64,000 nt of DNA, from NCBI GenBank assembly GCA_963764565.1, contig CAVXTD010000023.1, positions 248,001 to 312,000 of the forward strand, in the 5' to 3' direction. Of this stretch, positions 1 through 8,715 are shown one piece after another (the stretch's first letter is position 1; every line of letters starts with the position of its first letter). The notes beneath the pieces were generated by a model that was not told where the DNA came from, searched no databases, and worked only from the letters and a program-made list of their open reading frames with translations. Source of the DNA: DATBLE01 sp963764565 (GTDB lineage Bacteria; Actinomycetota; Thermoleophilia; Gaiellales; Gaiellaceae). The translations under genes were made by a program, and so were the position numbers.

Positions 1-1392
1 TGCGATCGAGCCGGCGAGCGAGCCGGGAGGAAGCGTGCTCTCCGCGGCCTCGACGTTGTCCCCCGGGCCGCAGAGAAAGCGGTCGACCGGCTTGCCGTCG
101 GTGCCGACGATCGTGCCGATGTCGACGAGTTTCTGGTCGATCAGCCCCCAAGCCTGAGGTGTCGTGCTCGCTCCCCGGTTGAACGGGATCGGCGGGAGCC
201 CGGCGGGAGCCGAGACGTTGATCTCGGGGCCGAAGACGTGCGTGTTCGAGACGGCGGCGACGCTGATCGCGTCGGGCGCGGTCCCCGGCGCGCCCACGCT
301 GCCGAGGCCGAAGTCGTCGCGGTCGTTGCCGGCCGAGATCACGGGCACGACACCTGCCTCGGCGACGTTGTGAACCGCCTCGACGAGCGCGTCGTTGGCC
401 GGGTCGTTCATCGGCCCGCCGCCCGAGAAGTTGATCACGTCCATCCCGTCGGCGACCGCGTCCTCGAACGCGGCGACGATCTGGGGCGTGTAGGCGCTGT
501 TTCCGACCGGCGTCGGTACGTTGAAGACGCGATAACTGCCGAGCCAGGCCCGGGGTGCCACGCCGGACAGATTCTTCACCTCCGGATGATCGGAGCCGGC
601 CGGGGCGGTCGTTCCCTCGTCGCCCGCGGCGATACCGGCGACGTGGGTACCGTGGAACGACGCCTTCCGGTCGAGGGGGAGCATGCCCGCCTTCCCCGAT
701 CCCGGCCCCGGATAGGCGCGAGCGACGATCACCTTCGGGGTCGTGTACGCGGTCTGGCCCTTTGGGAACCCGGGCGGGTACGTGTATCCGGTCGGATCGA
801 AGAACGTGCTCTGCTGGTCGATTCCGTCGTCGACGACTGCGATCTTGACGCCGTCGCCACGGGCGCCGGTCGCGTTCGAGAATGCGGTCGCGCCGATCAG
901 CGACGGGCTGTTGTCGAGATTGAGCGTGAAGCGCATGCTCGGATAGACCTTGTTCACGAACGCGAGGCGGTACAGCTTCGGCAGATCCTTGACCGGAAGC
1001 TGGACGGTCAGCGCGTCGAGGATGATCCGCAGCTTCCGCGAGACGGTCGCCTGCGGGATCGCGCGTCGGAGCTGTGCCTCGGCCTGCGTCTGGACGCGGG
1101 CGAGCTGTGCCAGGTACGCCCGCGACGAGGCCGTGTGTACGTCGAGCCGTCGCGCGGTGCTCACCCCGTAGGTCGATCGGCCGAGATGGGCCGCCAGCGG
1201 CGGCTGGTCGAGCGTGACGAGCATGGTCACCCGGCCGTCCGCGTGACGCTTGGGCACCGTGATCGTGCCGGCCCGCACGCGCGGAAACTGGAGCTCCCCG
1301 AAGCTGCGCCGGATCGGCTGGAGCGCGGCCGAGGCTATTGCCGTCGGTACGAGCAGCGCCGCGAGCGCGAACGGGAGCAGGTAGCGGCGCAA
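1..1392 (-). CDS. Secreted S8 family serine peptidase (subtilase), C-terminus beyond window
   Basis: This is an extracellular subtilisin-like endopeptidase. Translating from the TTG at 1392 gives an N-terminal signal peptide (basic MRRY, then a hydrophobic run ending in SAA). A propeptide-like region of about 160 residues follows. The catalytic Asp lies in IAVVDDGID (about residue 186), the His in HGTHVAGIAAG (about 247) and the oxyanion Asn in ISAGNDRDD (about 354). The frame is still open at base 1 in what looks like an inserted PA-like segment, so the GTSM serine motif lies outside the window. A -10 like TACGCT (1405-1400) sits 7 nt upstream of the TTG, consistent with a leaderless transcript divergent from fabI. 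The family is clear; the substrate is unknown. Confidence 0.9.
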   Translation of the reverse strand, partial: MRRYLLPFALAALLVPTAIASAALQPIRRSFGELQFPRVRAGTITVPKRHADGRVTMLVTLDQPPLAAHLGRSTYGVSTARRLDVHTASSRAYLAQLARVQTQAEAQLRRAIPQATVSRKLRIILDALTVQLPVKDLPKLYRLAFVNKVYPSMRFTLNLDNSPSLIGATAFSNATGARGDGVKIAVVDDGIDQQSTFFDPTGYTYPPGFPKGQTAYTTPKVIVARAYPGPGSGKAGMLPLDRKASFHGTHVAGIAAGDEGTTAPAGSDHPEVKNLSGVAPRAWLGSYRVFNVPTPVGNSAYTPQIVAAFEDAVADGMDVINFSGGGPMNDPANDALVEAVHNVAEAGVVPVISAGNDRDDFGLGSVGAPGTAPDAISVAAVSNTHVFGPEINVSAPAGLPPIPFNRGASTTPQAWGLIDQKLVDIGTIVGTDGKPVDRFLCGPGDNVEAAESTLPPGSLAGSIA

Positions 1393-1399
1393 GAAAGCC

Positions 1400-1424
1400 A
1401 GCGTAGCCGAACCGGAGTTACACT
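1400..1424. promoter_or_regulatory. Divergent leaderless-type -10 elements, subtilase / fabI
   Basis: On the minus strand TACGCT (1405-1400) ends 7 nt before the subtilase TTG. On the plus strand TACACT (1419-1424) ends 8 nt before the fabI GTG at 1433. The spacing places the predicted transcription start at or next to the start codon in both cases. No good -35 box is visible. This is inference from motif and spacing only. Confidence 0.5.
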
Positions 1425-1432
1425 CGCACTCC

Positions 1433-2210
1433 GTGTCCGACTTCAGCGGCAAGCGCGCCCTCGTCCTGGGAGTGGCGAACAAGCGGTCGATCGCGTGGGC
1501 GATCGCGCGCCGGCTGGCGGAGGGTGGCGCGCGGATTGCGTTCACCTACCAGGGCGATCGAATCGAGTCGACCGTTCGCGACCTCGCCGAGACGGTGTCG
1601 AGCCCGCTCGTCACCTCCTGCGACGTTCGCTCGGACGACGATCTGGCTCGTGTGTTCGCCGAGGTCGGGGAAGCCTTCGGCGGCGGGCTGGACATACTGG
1701 TCCACTCGGTCGCCTACGCGGCCGCGGAGGATCTCGAGGGGCGCTTTACCGATACTCCGCGCGACCGCTTCTGGCTGGCGCTCGACGTGAGCGCCTACTC
1801 GCTGGTGGCGTGCGCGCGGGCGGCCGAGCCGCTGATGGAGGACGCGGGCGGCGGCTCGATTCTGACCATGACCTACCTGGGCGGCGAGCGCGCAGTGCCC
1901 CACTACAACGTGATGGGCGTGGCGAAGGCGACGCTCGACGCGTCCGTGCGCTACCTGGCCTGGGATCTGGGCGAGAAGAACATCAGGGTGAACGCCGTAT
2001 CGGCGGGACCCGTGCGGACGCTTGCCGCCCGCTCGATCGCCGGCTTTCCGACGATGGAGGCGATCGTCGAGGCAGCGCGCGCCCCTGCACCGTCACATCG
2101 GCGCCGACGACGTAGGAGCAGCCGCCGCGTACCTGCTCTCCGACGACGCGAGCAACGTGACGGCGACGACGCTCTACGTCGACTCCGGCTACCACGCAAT
2201 GGGCATGTAA
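1433..2210 (+). CDS. fabI: Enoyl-[acyl-carrier-protein] reductase FabI (one frameshift)
   Basis: This enzyme catalyses the NADH-dependent last reduction step of each fatty-acid elongation cycle (FAS II, cytosol). It is an SDR-fold protein. The N-terminus has the FabI dinucleotide motif GVANKRSIAWAIA, and the active-site Tyr and Lys lie in YNVMGVAK within the typical FabI context TYLGGERAVPHYN. The reading frame breaks in a GC repeat near 2074-2085. The second frame continues in register to the usual FabI C-terminus (GADDVGAAAAYLLSD, then VDSGYHAMGM). One extra base therefore explains the break, most likely a sequencing error in this essential gene. The start is GTG at 1433 behind a leaderless-type -10. 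Restored length is about 259 residues, normal for FabI. Confidence 0.93.
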
Positions 2211-2231
2211 CGACAGGAAAGGAGATCCACT

Positions 2232-2675
2232 ATGGCACCGACCACCTCGTCGATCGAGATCAAGCGACCCCCGGAAGAGGTGTTCGCCTACATTGCCGAC
2301 CTCGCCCGCCACGACGAGTGGCAATCGCAGATTCAGGAGATCACGGTCGAGACGGAAGGGCCGACCCGCGTGGGCTCGCGGTCACGTGAGAAGAGGAAGC
2401 CCCCGTTCGGCCCGGCGATGAAGGCGACCTACGAGATCACGAGGTTCGAGCCGCCGCGGCTCGCGAGCTTCCAAGGGGTGGACGGGCCCGTTCGGGTCGC
2501 TGGGACGGTCACGGTCGAGCCGGCGGCGGAGGGCTCGCGGGTCAGCCTGGAGATCGACGCCCGTGGACACGGCTTCGGCAAGCTGCTCCTGCCCCTCGTC
2601 CGCAAGGAGCTGCGCAAGCAGGTGCCGCTCGACCAGCAGCGGCTGAAGGAGCGGCTCGAGTCGCAGAGCGCCTGA
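2232..2675 (+). CDS. SRPBCC (START/Bet v1-like) family protein
   Basis: This is a 147-residue cytosolic protein of the polyketide cyclase/dehydrase-like SRPBCC fold. The start IEIKRPPEEVFAYIADLARH is the classic first strand and helix, with later strands running through TYEITRFEPPRLASFQ and GTVTVEPAAEG. Members bind hydrophobic ligands, and no catalytic role can be read from the sequence. The gene starts 21 bp after fabI with an AGGAAAGGAG-like ribosome site ahead of the ATG, so it is probably cotranscribed with fabI. A lipid-related role is inferred only from that neighbour. Confidence 0.8.
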   Translation: MAPTTSSIEIKRPPEEVFAYIADLARHDEWQSQIQEITVETEGPTRVGSRSREKRKPPFGPAMKATYEITRFEPPRLASFQGVDGPVRVAGTVTVEPAAEGSRVSLEIDARGHGFGKLLLPLVRKELRKQVPLDQQRLKERLESQSA

Positions 2676-2676
2676 G

Positions 2677-3147
2677 CTAGGGCTTGGCGGCCATCACGAA
2701 CACGGCGGCGAGCAGGACGAGGCTATCGAGCGTGCCGACGCGGTAGTAGCGCGAGAGCCGCATCCGGACCTCCGGATCGCTCGGCCCGCGCACGGCGGCG
2801 GCCTCGAGCCCCTTCACCTCGCGGCTGTAGTAGAGCATCCCGATCAGGGCGGAGAAGGCCCAGGCGGCGAAGCCGAACTGGACGAAGAACTGGTCGTAGC
2901 CCCAGCTGCCGTTCTCGACGAGGCCGAAGCCGAAGCCGAGCAGAGCCCAGGAGGCCAGCGCCGTAGAGCGGGCCGCCGATCTTGCCTGCGAACGCGCACG
3001 AGGTCTACCTCCTTCGCCGGGTCGCGCTGCCTGCGCGCGGCGATCGAGAGGCGATCAGGGTCGCAGCCGCCGCCGACCCAGAGCGACGGCCGCCAGGATG
3101 TGAGCGGCGAGAAACCACTGGTACCAGGTGATCGCGAGGGTCGGCAT
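2677..3147 (-). CDS. DUF2269-like small integral membrane protein (several frameshifts)
   Basis: Reading the minus strand from ATG 3147 gives WYQWFLAAHILAAVALW, a first membrane helix. A cytosolic segment rich in R and D follows, then AGKIGGPLYGAGLL, FFVQFGFAAWAFSALIGM and a last helix before the stop at 2677. The pattern of an HxxxA first helix and about four short helices resembles DUF2269/CopD-like proteins of about 150 residues. The frame breaks near 3075 and again two or more times between about 2995 and 2945. It is either a decayed gene or a badly sequenced one, and error density elsewhere favours the latter. Function unknown. Confidence 0.55.
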
Positions 3148-3180
3148 GCGCCGGAAGCCTAACGCGCTCGTGGACGGAGT

Positions 3181-5193
3181 TCAGCTCCCCGGCAGGACGT
3201 ACGCGACGACCCGGGCTCCGCGCGGTTTGCCGTCGACCTCCGGGAGGCGGTCGCTGTCGAGGGAGACGAGGTGCCACCTGGCGCCGAGGAGTCCGACTCG
3301 TGCCTCGCGGAGGTGCTGTACGGTCAGCCGCGCGCGGGGGCTCCCGTCGACTGAGAGCGTGATCGGCAGCGGCTCCGGTGAAGCGAGGAACAGCCGCAGG
3401 ATCCCCGCTCCGTAGACCCAGAACGCCGCGTGGCCGCGTCTCATCTGATGGCCGCGCGCGTCGGGGAGGTACCACCCGGCACAGAAGAGGGCCTCCGCTC
3501 TTGACGGCTCCTGGAAGGGCGGTAACGCAGACGAGCTGCCACGGCCGAAGGAGGTCACCACACCGTCTGTCGCCAGCGGCTGCCAGCCGTTCGCGACGAG
3601 CGACTGCCACGCGAGCCAGGACGTATCGCTCAGGTTGGGGATCGCGTAGAGGCCGCGATGGAGCGTGATCGCGGTCACGTCCAGATCGTCCAGCCGGCGT
3701 CCGGCGCCGGTCGTCCAGTCGCCGCAGGTGAGGGGTTCGAGCATGCGCGCGACCTCGTCGGCTGCCCGCGGGGCCGTGGTCGAGTAGCCGGCGGGCCGCT
3801 GGCGCCGCACGCGCTGGTCGTAGTAGAGGTAGACGCTTCCGTAGTGGATGTCTGGCAGAAAGACCGGGAGCTCGAGCAGCCGCCCCTCCGGCAAGCCCCG
3901 AACCGCGTCGTACGCGCGGTTCGACGCGTCGGCGGCCGATGCCTTGAACACGCGCACGTGGAGGTCGGCGAGCAGCGCGACTGCGACCGCGGCTGCGAGC
4001 ACGACGCGCGGAAGGTGCCTCGCCGACGGGCGCCGCAGCCCCGCGTCGAGGGCGAAGGCCGCGAGCGCTGCGAGCGCGAGGCAGGCGATCGGCATCAGCC
4101 GTTCGGGGACACGGGGGTAGCGAAAGGGTGGCAGCGCATGCCAGAGCGCCGAGTAGAGCGGCAGGTGCGTCCCAAGCGCGAGCAGGACGGGGACCAGGGC
4201 GCCGAGGGCGAGCCCGGCCGCGAGCCAGGGCTCCTTCCTGCGCGCGAGCACAACGAGGCCGGCGAGTGCTGCAATCGGCGTCAGCCAGCCGAGGAAGACG
4301 AACGCCTCCGCACCGTGACGGACATTCCTCGAGATCAGGTCGAGGCCGGTTGCCGAATAGACGCGCACCTCGTTGAGCGACCGGCCGCCCTCGTCGATCG
4401 AGCCGGAGATCACCGTCAGGCGGATCAGCACCCCTGCGAGCACGGCGGCCGCGGCGCCGATCGCCGTCTCGACGAGGACGCGCCTGCCGCGCGTGCGGCA
4501 GATCGCGTACAGGACGTAGAACGGGATCGCGCCGAGGGCGAGATGGACCTGGCCGGAGAGGGGGATCGAGACGAGCGCGGCGCGCGAAAGCCACCACCAC
4601 CGCTGGTCGCCGGTTCTGCGGGCGCGCTCGAACGCCCAGAGCGCGAGCGGCAGCAGGAGCGAGATCGGCCCGAGCAGGTGGCCTCGGCTCTGCGCCACGC
4701 GGTAGGGCGCGATCTCGAAGGCCAGCCCGCCGGCTGCGGCGGCGAAGCGCGAGAGGCCGAGCTCGCGGAGCCAGAGCATCGCGAGCACACCCGCGGCGAA
4801 CAGGCAGAGGAGCGTGAAGACGTTCCACGCCACCACCGCGCCGAACGCTCGAACGAGCGGCCAGTAGGGCAGGCCGAACGGCCACCACGCCGCATTCGCC
4901 TGGGGTTCGGCCTCGGGGCGGAAGGTGTACGGGTCCACCCACGGCGGGTTCGCATGCTCGAGCTGGTGTCCGGCGAGCCAGAGCCTGTAGCCCGTCTGGA
5001 GGTGGTCGCCCGGAGCCGCCTCGCCGTGTCCGGGTGCTCCGCCCGCCAGGAAGCTCGATCGGGCGTGGACGATTGCCGGCTCCGTCGCGACCAGCGCCGC
5101 GACGACGTACAGGCCGCAGGCGAGCGCTACAAAGCTCGGGCGGCGGCCAGCAGCTCGTCGAAGTCCGGCACGAGATCGTTCCTGTAGCTCCAC
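3181..5193 (-). CDS. Large multi-pass membrane protein, GT-C/YfhO-like
   Basis: This 670-residue protein has about ten hydrophobic helices in its first 430 residues and a roughly 230-residue soluble, probably extracytoplasmic, C-terminal part. Near the first loop it carries a long segment with HANPPWVDPYTFRPE. This layout resembles GT-C type glycosyltransferases and YfhO-like proteins that transfer sugars from polyprenyl-phosphate carriers outside the membrane. I see no diagnostic catalytic motif beyond acidic residues in the first loop. The only in-frame start upstream of the first helix is GTG 5193, which overlaps the end of the peroxiredoxin gene by 67 bp, so translation is probably coupled to it. 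Function is inferred from topology only. Confidence 0.65.
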   Translation of the reverse strand: MELQERSRAGLRRAAGRRPSFVALACGLYVVAALVATEPAIVHARSSFLAGGAPGHGEAAPGDHLQTGYRLWLAGHQLEHANPPWVDPYTFRPEAEPQANAAWWPFGLPYWPLVRAFGAVVAWNVFTLLCLFAAGVLAMLWLRELGLSRFAAAAGGLAFEIAPYRVAQSRGHLLGPISLLLPLALWAFERARRTGDQRWWWLSRAALVSIPLSGQVHLALGAIPFYVLYAICRTRGRRVLVETAIGAAAAVLAGVLIRLTVISGSIDEGGRSLNEVRVYSATGLDLISRNVRHGAEAFVFLGWLTPIAALAGLVVLARRKEPWLAAGLALGALVPVLLALGTHLPLYSALWHALPPFRYPRVPERLMPIACLALAALAAFALDAGLRRPSARHLPRVVLAAAVAVALLADLHVRVFKASAADASNRAYDAVRGLPEGRLLELPVFLPDIHYGSVYLYYDQRVRRQRPAGYSTTAPRAADEVARMLEPLTCGDWTTGAGRRLDDLDVTAITLHRGLYAIPNLSDTSWLAWQSLVANGWQPLATDGVVTSFGRGSSSALPPFQEPSRAEALFCAGWYLPDARGHQMRRGHAAFWVYGAGILRLFLASPEPLPITLSVDGSPRARLTVQHLREARVGLLGARWHLVSLDSDRLPEVDGKPRGARVVAYVLPGS

Positions 5194-5585
5194 GCCCCGC
5201 GTACCCTCCCTTCCCGGTCGATCAGGAATGCGGTGCGCTCGGCGACGTCGCGCATGCCGCGGAGCTCCTGGGCGACGCCGAAGCCCCGGATCGTCTCTCC
5301 GTTCCAGTCCGAGAGCAGCCCGAAGGTGAGGTCGAGCGCCTGCATCCAGGCGATGTGTGTCCAGGGCGAGTCGCGGGAGATGCCGAGCGGGCGGACGCCC
5401 GCCGCCTCGAATTCCGCGCTCCTGTCACGCAGGAGCTCCATCTCGTTCGTTCACGTCGACGACCAGTCGAAGGGGTAGAAGAGGAGGAGAACGGGGCCGT
5501 CCTCGACGATCTCCTCGATCGTGTGCTGCTCTCGCGGCCCGACCCAGACGGTTGCCTCGGGGATCCTGTCGCCGACCGCCAGCAT
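5127..5585 (-). CDS. Peroxiredoxin-like (AhpC/TSA) selenoprotein, UGA at the peroxidatic cysteine
   Basis: This is a thioredoxin-fold peroxidase that reduces peroxides in the cytosol. From ATG 5585 the frame reads through residue 44 as FYPFDWSST, meets a TGA at codon 45 (5453-5451), and continues in the same frame as TNEMELLRDRSAEF to a normal end (GISRDSPWTHIAWMQALDL, LLSDWNGET, FLIDREGRVRGAW). Total length is 152 residues. In this actinobacterial family the TGA position is the peroxidatic Cys of the T-C-T-N-E motif. No frame change is needed, so selenocysteine insertion explains the gene simply. A hairpin placed as a bacterial SECIS follows the TGA. The ATG overlaps the upstream lipoprotein stop (TGATG). 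The alternative is a C-to-A substitution in a Cys codon. No Sec-tRNA or sel gene lies in the window. Confidence 0.8.
5418..5436 (-). promoter_or_regulatory. Candidate bacterial SECIS hairpin
   Basis: On the mRNA strand a perfect 7-bp stem GCUCCUG/CAGGAGC closes a five-base loop CGUGA. The stem begins 14 nt after the in-frame UGA, so the loop begins 21 nt after it. Bacterial SECIS elements, as I know the model, need a short stem-loop within roughly 16-37 nt of the UGA with a G among the first two loop bases. Both conditions are met here. The hairpin lies within the coding sequence, as bacterial SECIS elements do. Confidence 0.7.
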
Positions 5586-6294
5586 CAGGCTCCCGAGACG
5601 CGCACCGTGACGCGGTGGTCGTAGGTGTCGACGGTCAGCGTCGACCCGTGCCGGACGATTCGCTCCGGCCCGGTGGGCAGGAGGACGCGGGCGAGGACGC
5701 GTCCGGTCCGGCGGTCGAGCGCGTACAGGTAGTCGGGCTCGTTGGTGAAGCCGTACCCGGTGACGACGACGGTCCCGACGATCGCGAAGTTTCGTGCGTT
5801 CGCGACGAGAGCGGGGCTGCGCCAGCGCAGCTTGCGGGTCTTCAGGTCGACGGCGTTCAGGTAGGCGTTCAGCCCGTAGGAAGAGGATGCGTACGTGAGG
5901 TGCGCGGTCTCCGCATACAGGACGCCGTCGGCCTCTTTCGCCCAGAGCACCTGCTCGTAGACGAACTCGCGCTCGCCGGGCGCGATCCGCGGCGGCCAGG
6001 CGTAGTTGCGAAAGTCGAAGGCGTAGCGGCCGGGCGCGACGACGATGTGGCCGGTGGCGCCGTCGGGGCCTTCGATTCGCAGGCCGGGTGTCTTCGGCGC
6101 CGGGGTCAGACGCCCCGGGTCGAGGGGGGTCGACGAGAGAATCTGGAAGCGGATCTTGCCGGTCTTCGGCTCGCCGGCCGGCGCGTTGAACCGCGGCTTC
6201 GCCAGCACGGTCGGGTGTGACGACCGCCAAGGCGGCGCGGGGCGCAGGCGGCGGCGAGCAGGAGGACGGCGGCGAGTCGTCTCACGGGCCGCAA
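5585..6294 (-). CDS. Putative lipoprotein with PQQ-like beta-propeller repeats (one frameshift)
   Basis: From TTG 6294 (or GTG 6285) the product begins with a basic, hydrophobic leader ending LLLAAAC, a lipobox-like signal, so it is probably anchored outside the membrane. After a frame break near 6235-6245 the second frame gives about 210 residues. These contain repeat-like units such as NAVDLKTRKLRWRSP and LYALDRRTGRVLAR, typical blades of PQQ-like/WD-type propellers. The propeller is short for the fold, perhaps a partial one. It starts three bases after the glutamate-cysteine ligase stop, and its TGA overlaps the peroxiredoxin ATG, so it is part of the same operon. No enzymatic role can be assigned. 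Confidence 0.6.
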
Positions 6295-6297
6295 ACC

Positions 6298-7502
6298 CTA
6301 CGCGTCGACCGGGACGATCTCCGTGGCGTCGGCGATGTCGCGGACGACCTCGACGATGTCGCGATTCGCGTTGTAGATCCGCAGCTGGGCGGTCGGCGCC
6401 GTTGCCGCGGGCCAGGATCTCGCGCACGCCTTCGAGCTCGCGCTCGCAGCCGAGCTCGCGCGCGTGCGGCTCCAGCTCGCGGAGCGTGCGCCGGACAGCT
6501 GGGCGACCGGAACCCGGTTGCGCCGGCCGGTGGCGAGATCCATCACCGGCGCCTCGAGCCCGTAGCGGGCGGCGAGCCACTTGTTCTCGGTCGGTCAGGA
6601 TCCGGTGGTAGGACGGGATCTCGTCGCCGCGGTCGAACTGCTCCGAGTACAGCTTCACGAGCGCCTGGCAGAAGGCGGCGACCGCAACCGCGTCCTCGGA
6701 CGCGCATGACGGCGTCGCAGATTCGCACCTCGACCGTGCCGAGCCGCGGGTGCAGCCGGATGTCCCACCAGATGTGCGTGTAGTCGGCGATGCAGCCGGT
6801 GCGCTCGAGCTGCCCGACGACCTCGGCGTAGTCGGCGTAGTCGCGGAAGCGCGGCGGGGGGCCGGAGCGGGGGAAGGCGGCGAAGACCATCTGCCTGCTC
6901 GAGGCGAGCCCGGTCGCCTCGCCGCGCCAGAAGGGCGAGCTGGCGGTGAGCGCGAGGAGCTGGGACAGATGGGCGAGCAGCCCGTTCACGACCTGGATCG
7001 CCTTCTCGGCGCCGTCGACCGCGACGTGGATGTGCATGCCGAAGATCAGCTCCCGCCGCGCGACGTACTGGAGCTGGTCGACGAGGTTGCGGTAGCGGTC
7101 GCGGGCGGTGATCCGCTGGCGCTCGAACAGGCTGAACGGGTGGGTCCCGGACGATCCGACGCGGAGGCCCTTCTCGCGCGCGATCGAGGTCACGTACGAG
7201 CGCAGCGCGGTCAGCTCGCGCTCGACGTCGGCGGCGGTCCTGCAGACCGGCGTCGTGATCTCGATCACCGACTGCATCAGCTCGGCGTTGATGCGCTCCT
7301 CGAGCTCGTGGCCGGCGACCGCGGCCAGCACCGTGTCGATGTGCTGGACGAGGTCGAAGGTCTCGGAGTCGAGCAGCATGTACTCCTCCTCGACGCCCAA
7401 AGTGAACGCATCGCCTTTGCCGAAGTTGTGGTCCAGAACGCTTCCTCCTGCGGCGAATCCGGCTCCCTTGCCGGTGATGCTCGGAGGCGTGACCTGCTTC
7501 AC
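6298..7502 (-). CDS. Glutamate-cysteine ligase family protein, GCS2/YbdK type (multiple frameshifts)
   Basis: This is an ATP-dependent carboxylate-amine ligase of the GCS2 superfamily. In characterised members it joins glutamate and cysteine, the first step of low-molecular-weight thiol synthesis. The N-terminus shows FTLGVEEEYMLLD, then INAELMQSVIEITTP, GTHPFSLFERQRITARDRY and FGMHIHVAVDG, all in the family order for nucleotide and metal binding. The frame breaks at about 6700, 6590, 6490 and 6400. The alternative frames supply the expected C-terminal pieces (KLYSEQFDRGDEIPSYHRIL, MDLATGRRNRVPV, RTLRELEPHARELG, IVEVVRDIADATEIVP). Restored length is about 400 residues. The GTG at 7502 overlaps the RidA stop (GTGA). 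Four breaks in 1.2 kb make this the least reliable sequence in the window. Confidence 0.85.
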
Positions 7503-7879
7503 TCGACGTACGCCTCCGCCTCGATCTCGACGTGCCAGCGCGGGTCGATCAGCTGCGTGACCACGTAGGTGCAGGCGGGGCGGGCCTCGCCGAAGACGGC
7601 GCCGTGCGCGCGTGCGACCTCCTCGAAGATCTCTGCGCTCGTCGCGAAGATCCGTGTGCGGACGACGTGCTCGGGGCCGGCCCCCGCCTCGTGCAGGGCG
7701 GCGACGATGATCTCCAGGCAGCGCTGCGTCTGGCCGAACGCATCCGCCGGCAGCTCGACGCCCTCCGGCATCACGGGCGCCGTCCCGGCGACGAAGACGT
7801 GCGCGCCTACGCGCACGGCCCGTGAGAACCCCATCACGGGCTCGTACGGCGATCCGGAGGAGATGAGCTGCCGGGTCAC
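7499..7879 (-). CDS. RidA/YjgF/YER057c/UK114 family protein
   Basis: This 126-residue member of the Rid family is likely an enamine/imine deaminase or related small-molecule enzyme acting as a cytosolic trimer. Visible family segments are SSGSPYEPVMGFSRAVRVG, AFGQTQRCLEIIVAALHEAG, VVRTRIFAT and the C-terminal DPRWHVEIEAEAYVE. I do not see the exact catalytic Arg motif of RidA proper (R in V.VEIE.IA), so the subgroup is uncertain. The start is GTG 7879, fixed by a -10 GATACT 6 nt upstream. It heads the minus-strand operon, with its stop overlapping the ligase start by four bases. Confidence 0.85.
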   Translation of the reverse strand: MTRQLISSGSPYEPVMGFSRAVRVGAHVFVAGTAPVMPEGVELPADAFGQTQRCLEIIVAALHEAGAGPEHVVRTRIFATSAEIFEEVARAHGAVFGEARPACTYVVTQLIDPRWHVEIEAEAYVE

Positions 7880-7884
7880 CGGCC

Positions 7885-7891
7885 TAGTATC
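7885..7891. promoter_or_regulatory. Shared symmetrical -10 of a bidirectional promoter (RidA / serine hydrolase)
   Basis: The two start codons are only 19 bp apart. The sequence TAGTATC gives TAGTAT on the plus strand, 8 nt before GTG 7899, and GATACT on the minus strand, 6 nt before GTG 7879. The two -10 hexamers therefore overlap on opposite strands, and both transcripts would be essentially leaderless. Assignment is by motif and spacing. Confidence 0.6.
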
Positions 7892-7898
7892 CCGCGAA

Positions 7899-8715
7899 GT
7901 GGACCTCTTGAGAGCCGTCGAGGGATGGCCCGCCGAGAACGTGGCCGCCGGGGTCGTCTCCGCGCAGGGCACGGTCGCCGTCTCCGGAGACGGCGACCGC
8001 GAGTATCGCTGGGCCTCGGTGACGAAGCCGGTCACGGCGCTCGCGTGCCTCGTCGCCGCCGAGGAGGGGACGATCGACCTCGACGAGCCGGCCGGGCCGC
8101 CCGGCTCGACGTTCCGGCACCTGCTCGCTCACGCGTCCGGGCTGCCGCTGGAGGGGGCGAGCCCGATCGCGCGGCCGGGTGAGCGGCGGATCTACTCCGA
8201 CCACGGCTTCGACGTGCTCGGAGCCGCGCTCGCCGAGCGCGCGGAGATGGCCTTCGGCGACTACCTCGCGCGGCGCGGTGCTCCAGCCCCTCGGGCTCGG
8301 CGCGCGCTACGCAGGCCGTCCAGGCTCGGGCCTCCACGGCTCCCTCGCCGACCTGCTCGCGATCGGGCGGGAGCTGCTCGCGCCGACGCTCGTCGCCGCC
8401 GAGACGCTCGCCGAGGCGACCACGGTCGCCTTCCCGGGCCTGGTCGGAGTCCTGCCCGGGTTCGGCCGGCAGGAGCCGAACGACTGGGGCCTCGGCTTCG
8501 AGCTGCGCGACGGGAAGTCTCCCCACTGGACGGGCTCTCGAAACTCGCCGCGAACGTTCGGCCACTTCGGTCGCAGCGGCACGTTCATCTGGGTCGATCC
8601 CGAGCCGGGCGTCGCGCTCTGCTGCCTCACCGACCTCGAGTTCGGCGACTGGGCCGCCGAAGCTTGGCCGAAGCTGTCCGACGCGGTGCTGTCCGAGTTG
8701 CGCTCGGGGCAGTGA
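7899..8715 (+). CDS. Beta-lactamase family serine hydrolase (one frameshift)
   Basis: This is a penicillin-binding/class C beta-lactamase fold hydrolase of about 270 residues. The nucleophile motif is SVTK in RWASVTKPVTALACL, followed by RHLLAHASGLPLEG and the Tyr motif YSDHG, in the usual order. The frame breaks near 8270-8280. The second frame continues with VLQPLGLGARYAG, GWGLGFELRD-like sequence and GHFGRSGTFIWVDP, where HFG stands in for the third (KTG-like) motif. No signal peptide is visible, so it is probably a cytosolic esterase or peptidase rather than a true beta-lactamase. Its stop overlaps the next gene start (GTGA). Confidence 0.85.

Noticed and set aside
238..2115. A 625-codon plus-strand frame opposite the subtilase and running into fabI
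   Set aside because: The minus strand encodes the subtilase with its Asp and His motifs, and the plus translation is arginine-rich without any motif.
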